NCBI GenBank assembly: GCA_963727755.1
Contig: CAVSHN010000015.1
Span: 434,001 to 498,000 of the forward strand
Direction of reading: 5' to 3'
Source: DASYAN01 sp963727755
GTDB lineage: Bacteria > Chloroflexota > Ktedonobacteria > Ktedonobacterales > Ktedonobacteraceae
DNA length: 64,000 nucleotides
A program made the position numbers and the translations under genes. Shown here piece after piece: positions 1-11,476 of the stretch (position 1 is the stretch's first letter; every line of letters begins with the position of its first letter). Under the pieces are notes generated by a model that did no database searches, was not told the origin of the DNA, and was given only the letters and a program-made list of their open reading frames with translations.

Positions 1-43
1 CAAACGTCTCCCCAAGCAGAGCCGATCAAGGAGGCCCCCATGA
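1..43 (+). CDS. 3' tail of an HTH-less MalT-like protein (copy 0)
   Basis: The first bases read in one frame as a short basic tail (KRLPKQSRSRRPP) and stop at TGA 41-43. The same tail (KRLPKQSRPRRLL) ends copy 2 at 5629. The stop overlaps the ATG of the next copy as ATGA. By analogy with copy 2, the gene lying left of the window would be a MalT-type ATPase/TPR protein that ends before the LuxR helix-turn-helix. Only the tail is visible, so identity rests on this near-identity. Confidence 0.5.
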   Translation, partial: KRLPKQSRSRRPP

Positions 44-2863
44 GCCCATCTACTCTGCTCCAAAACCAGCATCTGGCCCCCAAACAGCAGCTTCTGGCTA
101 CCAAGCTCTCTCTGCCCACATCCCTGGGGACGACCATCCCACGTCCTCGGCTGCATGTTTTGCTCGACAAGGCCCTGGAACACCCTTTCACGCTGGTCTC
201 GGCTCCTGCTGGCTTCGGCAAGACCACCTTGCTGTCTACCTGGGCCCAATCTCTGCCAGCAAGCCAAGCTCTGGTGGCTTGGCTCTCCCTCGATGAGGAT
301 GACAATAATCCTCACCTCTTCTGGACCTATCTCCTCTCCGCCTTGCATCGGCAAGCCCCCCAATACTTTGAAGCTTTGCTCTCTCAACTGCAATCACCTG
401 CTCCACCACCTCTCCAGCATCTGATTAACCAACTGATTAGCCTGCTCTCCAAGTCGACCCAGCACTTCGTCTTGATCCTGGACGACTATCACCTAATCAC
501 CGAGGCACAGGTTCACACCACCCTGACCTCTCTGGTAACATACCTGCCTGATCAATTGCATCTGATCCTGGCCACACGTGCCGATCCTCCCCTACTGCTG
601 CCATTGTTTCGGGCATATGATCAGACTTGGGAGATCCGCACGGAGCAGTTGCGTTGTACCGTGGAGGAGACCAGGGCCTTCTTCCAGCACGTCATGGGCA
701 TCCAATTGCCAGATCAGATCCTGCAAGAGGTGGCCATACGCACCGAGGGTTGGCTGGTGGGCCTGCAAATGCTCTCGCTTTCCCTGCCCGAGCAACCTGA
801 TCCTCTCTTCTTGCTCCAACAGGTCAGCGGAGAGCAACGCTACATCCTGGACTACTTGACCGAGGTGGTTCTGCAAAAGCAACCAAGAGAGGTCCAAATG
901 TTTCTCCTATGCACTTCCATCCTGGAACGACTCAGCGCGTCCCTCTGTGATGCTGTCATGGAGCAGAAGAATAGTCAACTCATGCTTGAGCACCTTGAGC
1001 AAGCCAATTTGTTTATCGTCTCTCTGGATCGCAAGCGGCAGTGGTATCGCTATCATGCCCTCTTTGCCGAAACCCTCTCTCACCATTTGCAGCAGAGATA
1101 CGCCGATCTCGTTTCTCTTTTGCACCATTGAGCTAGCCGCTGGTATGCCCAGCATCAGCAGACGACTTTGGCCATTCTGCATGCCTTTGAGGCCAAAGAG
1201 TGGCACTGGGTAGCTGATTTGATTGAAGGGGCCTATCACTCACTGGTCTCCTTTACCTGGGGAGCCAATAGATATGGTCTCGTTCAATTCCAGCAGTGGA
1301 TTGAGCAGTTGCCAGCAGAGATCCTGGCAAGCCGACCTCATTTCTGTCTGGCCTGTGCCAATCTGTTACTGGTGACTGCCCCATCGCCTCTTATCCATCA
1401 CTGGCTTGATCTAGCTGAAATGGCTCTGGAAACGACACTCAAGGAGCAGAAATCGGTGCAATCTTCACAGGGAGAGCAAGAGCAGAGGGATCAGCTCGGC
1501 CAAGTTCTGACCTTTCGCACTCTGCTGCACAGCTTTACCGAGGATGGACCAACAACTCTTGCACTTGCTGAACAGGCTCTGGCCTTGCTCTCGCCAGAAA
1601 ATGCCGCTTTTCGTGCCATTGTCGTTATAGCAAAGACCATCACCTCTTATAGTTCCTCTGTCAATGATGCCGCGGCAGCAATCGCATGTGGGTATCAAGC
1701 CATTCTCTTGACTCAGGAGGCCAGACAGCCAGCAGTGGCACTTTGCATGATAACCTCAATTGCCATTTGCCTGATCGGGGCAGGGCGCTTGCATGAGGTG
1801 GAGCAGCTGATTTCAGCAGGCTCTCCTATTGCAAACACCGTCGAGTGGTCCTCGCTTGCCTGAAGTGGGATGGATCATGATCTTACAGGCCGAGATTTTG
1901 CGCGAGCGCAATGAATTGGCTTTTGCACGCGCTCTGGCTACCGAGGCCATCGCCCTGTGTGAACAGTCCGTTGCGCTGGCATCGCTCCCTTTTTTGATCT
2001 GGGGGTATGCCGTGCTGATACGGGTCTGCCTCTCCTGTGGAGATTTGGATGATGTATGCGCTTTCCTCCAGCAGGCTGAACAGATTGCTCAATCGATGAA
2101 TCAGCAGGTCTATCAATATTTTCATTCCAGCTTCACCACCGTCGATCAGGTCCGGCTCTGGCTGGCCTGCGGCGAACTGAAGCGGGCCAGCCGTTGGGCT
2201 GAACAATTAGACGTTGTGCCACCTCCTCTCACTCCTTTTGCCCACGAACGCCAAGAGGTGGCTCTGGCCCGCATCCTCTTAGCAAAAAATCAGCCAACGG
2301 TAGCTCAGCAGCGTTTAGTGCCAGTGCTCCAGAGGGCAACAGCTGGTCAGCGCTGGGGACTCGTCATAGAAGTCTGTCTCTTGCAAGCCCTGGCTCACCA
2401 GAAGCTCAATGAGGAGCCTCAAGCCCTGGCCGCTCTCTCGGAGGCAGTTCGTCTGGGCGAGCCAGAGGGTTACATCCAGTCCTTTGTGGACGAAGGTGTT
2501 GCCATGGTCGGCCTCCTGAGCAAACTGCGAGAACAGCAACGGCAAACTGGCCCAACTGCCGATCTGGATACCCTGCTTGCTGTTTCCCCCAAGCCGTGCC
2601 AAGTCGTGCAACCTCCACCCAAGTCTGCCAGAGAGCGCACTCAGGCGGCATCACTGCATCATCCTCTCAGTGAGCGCGAACGGCAAGTTCTCCAATTGCT
2701 GGCACAGGGCCGATCCAACCAGCAGATGGCCCGTGAACTGGCTATTGCTTTGGATACCGTCAAACATCATGTCAGGCACATCTTCACCAAGTTGGATGTT
2801 GACAATCGCATGCAAGCGATGAAACAGGCACACACTCTTGGTCTCCTGGACGAGCAGTCCTGA
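40..2863 (+). pseudogene. MalT-like LuxR-family ATPase regulator, copy 1 (broken)
   Basis: A large signal-transduction ATPase (STAND/MalT type) that would bind an inducer through its TPR-like middle and DNA through a C-terminal LuxR helix-turn-helix. Visible parts are a Walker A (APAGFGKTTLL) near residue 60, a Walker B-like LILDDYH near residue 145, a helical TPR-like middle, and a C-terminal HTH (LSERERQVLQLLAQGRSN) near 2670-2850. Two lesions split it. CGA has become TGA at 1129-1131 compared with the other copies. One extra base near 1815 shifts the frame, which resumes in the 1829-2863 frame. The ATG overlaps the stop of the preceding copy. The inducer is unknown. It could be a true pseudogene or partly a sequencing artefact. 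Confidence 0.8.
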
Positions 2864-2903
2864 TGTGGTGGCCAGAATGCCTTTCTGTCAAGAGATCAAG
2901 TCC

Positions 2904-2933
2904 TTCACACAAGATTGCTTGCTATGGTAGAAT
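2904..2933 (+). promoter_or_regulatory. Candidate promoter for MalT-like copy 2
   Basis: TTCACA (2904-2909), an 18-bp spacer and TAGAAT (2928-2933) lie about 90 bp before the copy-2 ATG. The block is preserved before copy 4. It is only a moderate match to a sigma-70 promoter. Confidence 0.35.
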
Positions 2934-3020
2934 AGCCAAGAAGTAGATCTTCCTAGCAAATGGATCAGCTTATAGAAGAGAGAACAAGAGAGAGTTGCAG
3001 CAGGAGCCAGGGAGACGATC

Positions 3021-5629
3021 ATGAATCCCATACTGATTATCCAGAGCCAGTTGCTGGCGACCAAATTCTATGTGCCGACGTTCCCCAGGACGCTGATCAG
3101 GCGTTCTCATCTGAGTGCCTTGCTCGACGAGAGCCTCAAGTATCCTCTCTCGCTGGTCTCAGCTCCCGCGGGCTTCGGCAAAACCACCCTCTTGTCCACT
3201 TGGGCCCAATCCTTGCCAGCGACTCAAGCTCAGGTGGCTTGGCTGTCGTTGGATGAGGAGGAGAATGACCCACTGCTCTTTCTGGACCTATGTCCTCTCG
3301 GCCTTGGATCAGCAGCAACCGGAGCGCTTTACCCCTCTATTTAAATCGCTGCAATCGCCAGTGCCCCCACCCTTGATGTCCGTGCTGGCTGCCCTCATCG
3401 AGAGTGTCCAGGAGTGTGCCCAGCCCTTGGTGCTGATCCTAGATGACTATCACGTGATTACCGAGCGCCAAGTGCATGCTACCCTCTGGTATCTCATCGA
3501 TCGTCTGCCCCCTCAACTCCACCTGATCCTGGCGACCCGTGCTGATCCACCTTTGCCACTTGCGTTGCTGCGTGAGCGCAGGCAGGTGTTGGAAGTGCGC
3601 ACCGAGCAGTTGCGCTGTACACGAGAGGAAACCAAGGCTTTTCTCCATCAAGCCATGGGGACCAAGTTCCCAGATGACACCATCCAAGAGGTGACGGCTC
3701 GGACAGAGGGATGGATGGTTGGCCTGCAATTGCTTGCTCTCTCTCTGCAAGGGCGTGCTGACCCTGCCACCCTGCTTGAGGAAACGTGTGGAGACCAGCG
3801 GTATATTCTGGACTATTTGACCGAGGTGGTTCTGCACCAGCAACCTCCAGAAGTGCAACGCTTTCTCCTATGCACCTGTATCCTCGAACGACTCAGTGCC
3901 TCCCTCTGTGACGCCGTGATGGAGCAGACGGGCAGTCAAGCCATGCTTGAGCACCTTGAGCGGGCCAATTTATTTTTCGTCTCTCTGGATCACCAGCGGC
4001 AGTGGTATCGCTATCATGGCTTGTTTGCCCAAGCCTTGTCCTTCCAATTGGAGCAAACCCACGCTGATCTGGTGCCCATGTTGCATGCTCGTGCCAGTCG
4101 CTGGTATGTCCAGCACAACCAGACGACGGCGGCCATTCTGCATGCCTTTCAAGCCAAAGAGTGGCAGTGGGTGGCTGATCTGATCGAACAGGCCTATCTT
4201 CCACTGGCCTCCTTTACCTGGGGTGCAGATAGATATGCCCTCGTTCAGCTCCGAGAGTGGATTGAGCAGTTGCCAGCAGAGATCTTGGCCAGCCGACCTC
4301 ATTTCTGTCTGGCCTGTGCCCATCTGGTGTGGATGATTACCCCGCAGCCTCTGATCCATCACTGGCTTGATCTGGCTGAGGCGGCACTGAGGACTTTGCT
4401 CAAGGAACAGATGTCTGCAAAGCCACCACAAGGGGAAGTGTCTTCACTAGTGCCGCAAGAGCAGAGGTCTCTGCTTGGAAAGCTTCTTGCCCATCGTACC
4501 TTCCTCCAAAGCTATACCGCGAATGCCGATGCGGCGTTTGTGCTGTATGAGCAAGCTCTGGCTTACTTGTCTGCAGAGGAGACTGCTTTGCGTGTTCTCG
4601 CCATTCATGGCAAGGGACACGCCTATTATCTTTCTTCTGCTAATAATGCTAGAGCAGCGATTGCATGTGAGTATCAGTGTATTCTGCTGACTCAGCAGGC
4701 AGGGTTGTTTACTATGACCTTGGCGAAAGTAGTCGTAACGGTCCTTTTTCTCTTAGGGGCGGGGCGTTTATATGAAGCAGAGCAGCTGATCCAGCAAGCG
4801 AACCTGCTCGATACACAGTGTAGCGGTCCTCGCTTGCCAGAAATTGGGTGGACGGCATTCTGCCGAGCGGAGATCTTGCGTGAGAGGGGCGAACTTGCTT
4901 CTGCACAATCCCTCGTTCTAGAGGCCCTCTGCTTGTGTGAACAGTCCGTGTTGCTTGGATCACTCAGTTTTGTCTACTTGGGGTATGTGGTACGGATACG
5001 TGTCTGTCTCTCATGCGGGGATTTAGACACTGCATGCGCTTGCCTCCAGCAGGCTGAGCAAATCAGCCAATTGATGAACCAGTCATTCTGTCTGCATCTG
5101 TCATCCTACTTTGCTCTAGTTGATCAGGTTCGGCTTTGGCTGGCTTGTGGCGAATTTGACCGAGCCGTACACTGGGCCGAGCAGTTGGAGGCCATGCGAC
5201 AATCTCTTACTCCTTTTGCTCGCGAACGACTAGAGGTGGCTTGGGCTCGCATCTACCTCGCTAAAGATCAGCCAACAGCTGCTTTACAGCGCTTAGATCC
5301 AGCACTTCAGAGAGCGACAGCAGGTCAGCGCTGGGGACATGTGCTAGAAATCCGCCTCCTGCAAGCCCTGGCTCACCAGAGGCTTGATGAAGAGCCTCAA
5401 GCCCTGGCGGCTCTCTCGGAAGCGGTGCATCTGGGCGAGCCAGAGGGCTACCTCCGCACCTTTGTGGACGAAGGCACTCCCATGGCGGATTCTGCTTCGC
5501 AGATTGCGGCAAGAGCAACGCCATCTTGGGCCCACTGCCTATCTCGATACGCTGCTTGCAGCCTTTGCCAAAGAGAGCAAACGGCCCAAACGTCTCCCCA
5601 AGCAGAGCCGACCAAGGAGGCTCCTATGA
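3021..5629 (+). pseudogene. MalT-like ATPase regulator without HTH, copy 2 (frameshifted)
   Basis: Begins MNPILIIQSQLLATKFYVPT, followed by Walker A (APAGFGKTTLL), LILDDYH and a long TPR-like region. An inserted base near 3285 moves the frame from that of 3021 to that of 3115. A second shift near 5488 moves it to the frame that ends at TGA 5627-5629. The protein stops just after the LDTLLAAF linker with a basic tail, so it has no LuxR helix-turn-helix. Its stop overlaps the copy-3 ATG as ATGA. Without the second shift, the frame would run into copy 3 up to 6009 as an artificial fusion. The HTH-less form may be a partner of the following HTH-bearing copy. That is inference. Confidence 0.75.
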
Positions 5630-8464
5630 ACCCATCTACTCTGCTCCCATCTACTCTGTTCCAAAACCAGCTTCTGGCTACCAAGTTCTTTCTGCCCGCA
5701 GCCTTGGGGACGCTCATCCCGCGTCCTCGGTTGCATGCCTTGCTCGACAAGGCCCTGGAGCACCCTTTCACGCTGGTCTCGGCTCCTGCAGGCTTTGGCA
5801 AAACCACCTTACTTTCTACCTGGGCCCAATCTCTGCCAGCAAGCCAAACTCTGGTGGCTTGGCTCTCTCTCGACGAGGATGACAATAACCCTCACCTCTT
5901 CTGGGCCTATCTCCTCTCCGCCTTGCATCGGCAAGACCCCCAACACTTTGAAGCTTTGCTCTTCTCAACTGCAATCACCAACTCCACCACCTCTGCAGCA
6001 CCTGATTAACCAACTGATTAACCTGCTCTGCGAGTCGACCCAGCACTTCGTCTTGATCCTGGACGACTATCACCTCATTACCGAGGAACAGGTTCACACC
6101 ACCTTTACTTCTCTAGTGACACACCTGCCTGCTCAATTGTGTCTGATTCTCGGCTACACGTGCTGATCCTCCTCTACCGCTGCCATTGTTGCGGGCATAT
6201 GATCAGATTTGGGAGATCCGCACGGAGCAGTTGCGTTGTACCGTGGAGGAGACCAGAAGCCTTCTGCCAGCACGTCATGGGCATCCAATTGCCAGATCAG
6301 ATCCTGCAAGAGGTGGCCATACGTACCGAGGGCTGGCTGGTGGGCCTGCAAATGCTCTCGCTTTCCCTGCCCGAGCAACCCGATCCTCTCTTCTTGCTCC
6401 AACAGGTCAGCGGAGAGCAACGCTACATCCTGGACTACTTGACCGAGGTGGTTCTGCAAAAGCAACCAAGAGAGGTCCAAACGTTTCTGCTCTCGACCTC
6501 CATCCTGGAACGACTCAACGCGTCCCTCTGTGATGCTGTCATGGAGCAGAAGCACAGTCAATTCATGCTTGAGCACCTTGAGCGAGCTAATTTGTTTATC
6601 GTCTCTCTGGATAGCAAGCGGCAGTGGTATCGCTATCATGCCCTCTTTGCCGAAACCCTCTCGCTCCAGTTGCAGCAGAGACACACAGCTCTGGTTCCTC
6701 TTCTGCACCATTCGAGCGAGCCGCTGGTATGCCGAGCATCACCAGACGACTTTGGCCATTCTGCATGCCTTCAAGGCCAAAGAGTGGCAGTGGGCGGCTG
6801 ATCTGATCGAACAGGTCCATCCTCAACTGGCCTCATTCAAATGGGGAGCCAATCAACATGCCCTCCTTCAGTTCCAGCAATGGGTCGGGCAGTTGCCTGC
6901 AGAGATCCTAGCATGCCGACCTCATTTCTGTCTGGCCTGTGCCCATCTGCTACTGATGACTGCCCCACAGCCTCTGATCCATCATTGGCTTGATCTGGCT
7001 GAGGCGGCATTGAGGACTTCGCTCAAGGAACAGATGTCTGCAAGGCCATCACAAGGGGAAGTGTCTTCACCAGTGCTGCAAGAGCAGAGGTCTCTGCTTG
7101 GGAAGCTTCTTGCCCTTCGGACCTTCCTCCAAAGCTATACCGCGAATGCCGATGTGGCGTTCGTGCTGTATGAGCAAGCTCTGGCTTACCTGCCTGCAGA
7201 GGAGACTGCTTTGCGTGTTCTTGCCATCCATGGCAAGGGGCACGCCTATTATCATTCTTCTGCTAACAATGCCAGAGCAGCGATTGCATGTGAGTATCAG
7301 TGTATTCTGCTGACTCAGCAGGCAGGGTTGTTTACTATGACCTTGGCGAAAGTAGTCGTAACGGTCCTTTTTCTCTTAGGGGCGGGACGTTTATATGAAG
7401 CAGAACAGCTGATCCAGCAAACGTACCTGCTCGATACACAGTGTGGTGGTCCTCACTTGCCAGAAATTGGGTGGATGGCATTCTGCCGAGCGGAGATCTT
7501 GCGTGAGAGGGGCGAACTTGCTTCTGCACAGTCCCTCGTTCTAGAGGCCCTCTGCTTGTGTGAACAGTCCGTGTCGCTTGGAGCATTCTGTTTTGTCTAC
7601 TTGGTGTATGCGGTACGGATACGTGTCTGCTTCTCATGCGGGGATTTAGACACTGCATGCGCTTGCCTCCAGCAGGCCGAGCAAATCAGCCAGTTGATGA
7701 ATTAGTCGTTCTGTCTGCATCTGTCTTCCTACTTCGCTCTAGTTGATCAGGTGCGGGTCTGGCTGGCTCGTGGTGAACTAGACCGGGCTACACGCTGGGC
7801 CGAACAATTGGATCTGAGAGAGCAGCATCTCACTCCCTTTGCCCGTGAACGCCAAGAGGTGGCCCGAGCCCGCATCCTCCTGGCCAAAGATCAGCCAACA
7901 GCGGCCTTGCAACGCTTAGTGCCTGCACGACAGAGAGCCATCGCTGGCCAACGCTGGGGACATGTCATAGAAATATGTCTCTTGCAAGCCCTGGCTCACC
8001 AGAAGCTCAATGAGGAGCCTCAAGCCCTGGCCGCTCTCTCGGAGGCAGTTCGTCTGGGCGAGCCAGAGGGTTACATCCAGTCCTTTGTGGACGAAGGTGT
8101 TGCCATGGTCGGCCTCCTGAGCAAACTGCGAGAACAGCAACGGCAAACTGGCCCAACTGCCTATCTGGATACCCTGCTTGCTGTTTCCCCCAAGCCGTGC
8201 CAAGTCGTGCAACCTCCACCCAAGTCTGCCAGAGAGCGCACTCAGGCGGCATCACTGCATCATCCTCTCAGTGAGCGTGAATGGCAAGTCCTCCAATTGC
8301 TGGCACAGGGCCGATCCAACCAGCAGATGGCCCGTGAACTGGCTATTGCTCTGGATACCGTCAAACATCATGTCAGGCACATCTTCACCAAGTTGGATGT
8401 TGACAATCGCATGCAAGCGATGAAACAGGCACATACTCTTGGTCTCCTGGACGAGCAGTCCTGA
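5626..8464 (+). pseudogene. MalT-like LuxR-family ATPase regulator, copy 3 (multiply broken)
   Basis: Its ends match copy 1: an N-terminal Walker A and a C-terminal HTH (LLAQGRSNQQMARELAIALD). Comparison with copy 1 shows one-base insertions near 5956, 6150, 6252 and 6708, and a CAG-to-TAG stop at 7703-7705. Reading therefore passes through several frames (5626-5956, then segments to 6166, 6186, 6533, 6801, then 6530-8464). Its middle section (about 6950-7720) resembles copy 2, not copy 1, which indicates recombination between copies. With five lesions it is almost certainly not translated as one protein. Confidence 0.85.
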
Positions 8465-8504
8465 TGTGGTGGCCAGAATGCTTTTCTGTCAAGAGATCAA
8501 GTCC

Positions 8505-8534
8505 TTCACACAAGATTGCTTGCTATGGTAGAAT
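8505..8534 (+). promoter_or_regulatory. Candidate promoter for MalT-like copy 4
   Basis: Duplicate of the TTCACA-N18-TAGAAT block found before copy 2, in the conserved 157-bp spacer. It lies about 90 bp upstream of the copy-4 ATG. Confidence 0.35.
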
Positions 8535-8621
8535 AGCCAAGAAGTAGATCTTCCTAGCAAATGGGTCAGCTTATAAAAGAGAGAACAAGAGAGAGTTGCA
8601 GCAGGAGCCAGGGAGACGATC

Positions 8622-11406
8622 ATGAATCCCATACTGATTATCCAGAGCCAGTTGCTGGCGACCAAATTCTATGTGCCGACGTCCCCCAGGACGCTGATCA
8701 GGCGTTCTCGTCTGAGTGTCTTGCTCGACGAGAGTCTCAAGTATCCTCTCACACTGGCCTCGGCTCCCGCGGGCTTCGGCAAGACCACCCTCTTGTCCAT
8801 CTGGGCCCAATCCTTGCCAGCGACTCAAGCTCAGGTGGCTTGGCTGTCGTTGGATGAGCATGAGAATGACCCGCAGCTTTTCTGGACCTATGTCCTCTCA
8901 GCCTTGGATCAGCAGCAACCGGAGCGTTTTACCCCTCTATTGAAGTCTCTGCAATCGCCAGTGCCCCCACCCTTGATGTCCGTGCTGGCAGCCCTCATCG
9001 AGAGTGTCCAGGTGTGTGCCCAGCCCTTGGTGCTGATCCTGGATGACTATCATGTGATTAGCGGGCAACAGGTGCATGCTACCCTCTGGTATCTCATCGA
9101 TCGTCTGCCCCCTCAACTCCACCTGATCCTGGCGACCCGTGCTGATCCACCTTTGCCACTCTCGTTGCTGCGTGAGCGCAGGCAGGTGTTGGAAGTGCGC
9201 ACCGAGCAGTTGCGCTGTACACGAGAGGAAACCAAGGCTTTTCTCCATCAAGCCATGGGGACCAAGTTCCCAGATGACACCATCCAAGAGGTGACGGCCC
9301 GGACAGAGGGATGGATGGTTGGCCTGCAATTGCTTGCTCTCTCTCTGCAAGGGCGTGCTGACCCTGCCACCCTGCTTGAGGAAACGTGTGGAAACCAGCG
9401 GTATATTCTGGACTATTTGACCGAGGTGGTTCTGCACCAGCAACCTCCAGAGGTGCAACGCTTTCTCCTATGCACCTGTATCCTCGAGCGGCTCAGTGCC
9501 TCCCTCTGTGACGCCGTGATGGAGCAGACGGGCAGTCAAGCCATGCTTGAGCACCTTGAGCGGGCCAATTTATTTGTCGTCTCTCTGGATCACAAGCGGC
9601 AGTGGTATCGCTATCATGGCTTGTTTGCCCAATCCTTGTCCTTTCAATTGGAGCAAACCCACGCTGATCTGGTGCCCATGTTGCATGCTCGTGCCAGTCG
9701 CTGGTATGTCCAGCACAACCAGACGACGGCGGCCATTCTGCATGCCTTTCAAGCCAAAGAGTGGCAGTGGGCGGCTGATCTGATTGAGCAGGCGCATCAT
9801 TCACTGGTTTCATTTACTTGGGGAGCAAACAGCTATGCCCTCGTTCAATTCCAGCAGTGGATTGAGCAATTGCCAGCAGAGATCCTGGCAAGCCGATCTC
9901 ATTTCTGTCTGGCCTGTGTCCATCTGTTACTGATGACTGCCCCACATGCACTCCTCTTCAGGTGGCTTGATTTGGCTGAAACGGCGCTGGGGGCTTCGCT
10001 CAAAGAACCCATGCCTGCACAGGGAAATCTCTCCCCACAAGAGCAAAAGGATCAACTTGGCCAGATGCTGACCCTTCGTGCCTATCTGCAAAGCTATACC
10101 GAGGATGGACCAGGGAGTCTTGCACTTGGCGAGCAGGCCCTGGCCTTGCTCTCTCCAGAAAAATGCGGCTTTTCGTGCCATTGTCGCCTTAGCAAAGTCA
10201 ATCGCCTATTATACTAATGATGCCATGGCAGCGATCGCATGGAACTATCAGGCTCTTCTGCTCACTCAGGAGGCCAGAGAACCTGCTGCTGCCACTTTTT
10301 GCATGATAGCCTCAGCTGCCATTCATTTGATAGGGGCAGGGCGCTTGTATGAGGCCGAGCAACTGATCCAGCAAGCTCTCCTCCTAGAGACGCCGTCTGG
10401 TGGTCCTCGCTTGCCTGAGGAGGGATGGATCATGATCTTGCAAGCCGAGATCTTGCGTGAACGCAATGAACTGGCTTCTGCACGCGCTCTGGCTACCGAG
10501 GCCATCGTCCTGTGTGAACAGGCTGTTTCGATTACAGCACTCATTTTTTTATTTCGGGGGTATGCCATGCTGACACGTATCTGCCTCTCATGTGGTGATG
10601 TGGATGGCGCATGCACTTTCCTCCATCGGGATGAGCAGATTGGTAAATTGGTGAGCCAGCAACAAAATGAGTTTCTGCATTCCCACTTCACCATAGTCGA
10701 TCAAGTTCGGCTCTGGTTGGCCTGTGGCGAACTGGACAGGGCTATCCACTGGGCCGAACAATTGGATGTCATGCCACTGCATTTCACGTCCTTTGCCCGT
10801 GAACGCCAAAAGGTGGCTCTGGCCCGCATCCTCTTAGCAAAAAATCAGCCAACCGCGGCCTTGCAGCGATTAGATCCAGCACTTCAGAGAGCGACCGCTG
10901 GTCAGCGCTGGGGACATGTGCTAGAAATCCGCCTCCTGCAAGCGCTGGCTCACCAGAGGCTTGATGAAGAGCCTCAAGCCCTTGCTGCCCTCTCGGAAGC
11001 GGTGTGTCTGGGTGAGCCAGAGGGCTACATCCGCAGCTTCGTGGAGGAAGGAACTTCCATGGCAACTCTGCTCTATCGGTTGCGCAAGAGATGTGCCAAG
11101 CAGGGGCCAACTCCCTATCTGGATACTCTGCTCGCAGCTTTTCAGCAGGAGAGTAAGGCACGCCTGCCTGCAGAAGAGTCAAGCAAATCCCTGCATCTGC
11201 CTGAGCCGTTGAGTGAGCGCGAACGGCAGGTACTCCAGTTGCTGGCACAGGGCCGATCCAACCAAGAGATTGCCCAAGAATTGGTCATTGCGCTCGATAC
11301 GGTCAAACGTCATGTCAGCCATATCTTCTCGAAATTGGGCGTCACGAACCGCGTGCAAGCGGTGAAACAGGCGCACGACCTTGGTCTCCTCGACGAGCAG
11401 TCCTGA
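8622..11406 (+). CDS. MalT-like LuxR-family ATPase regulator, copy 4 (one frameshift)
   Basis: The best preserved member of the array, about 928 residues if repaired. It has Walker A APAGFGKTTLL near residue 55, LILDDYH near 140, an ATPase region with LILATRADPP, a TPR-like middle, and a C-terminal LuxR HTH (LSERERQVLQLLAQGRSNQE...VKRHVSHIFSKL). The only lesion found is an extra A in an A-run at about 10159-10163 (five A's where copy 1 has four). It moves the frame from that of 8622 to that of 10078-11406. A homopolymer insertion is a common sequencing error, so the gene may be intact. It has its own candidate promoter. Probable role: ligand-gated transcription activator; target genes unknown. 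Confidence 0.8.
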
Positions 11407-11476
11407 TGTGGTGGCCTGACAGACCACGTCTTCTGTCTTGCTTGAGCAGAACTGGACCGAGCTACTTGATAAGCCT

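Larger units (their letters stand above)
1..11406 (+). repeat. ~5.6-kb direct tandem duplication carrying the MalT-like genes
   Basis: Units 1-5587 and 5588-11406 are arranged head to tail. The junction sequences at 1-50 and 5588-5640 are almost identical. The 157-bp spacer after copy 1 (2864-3020) recurs after copy 3 (8465-8621) at an offset of exactly 5601 bp. Copies 1 and 3 share ends, as do the 5' parts of copies 2 and 4. Only the second unit's last gene carries its own different HTH end. Lesions differ between the units, so they have diverged since duplication. Confidence 0.85.

Noticed and set aside
3115..6009. 964-codon frame spanning copies 2 and 3 as one fusion protein
   Set aside because: The part between about 5490 and 5625 has homology only in the +1 frame, where copy 2 ends at 5629. 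The fusion arises from a shifted frame.
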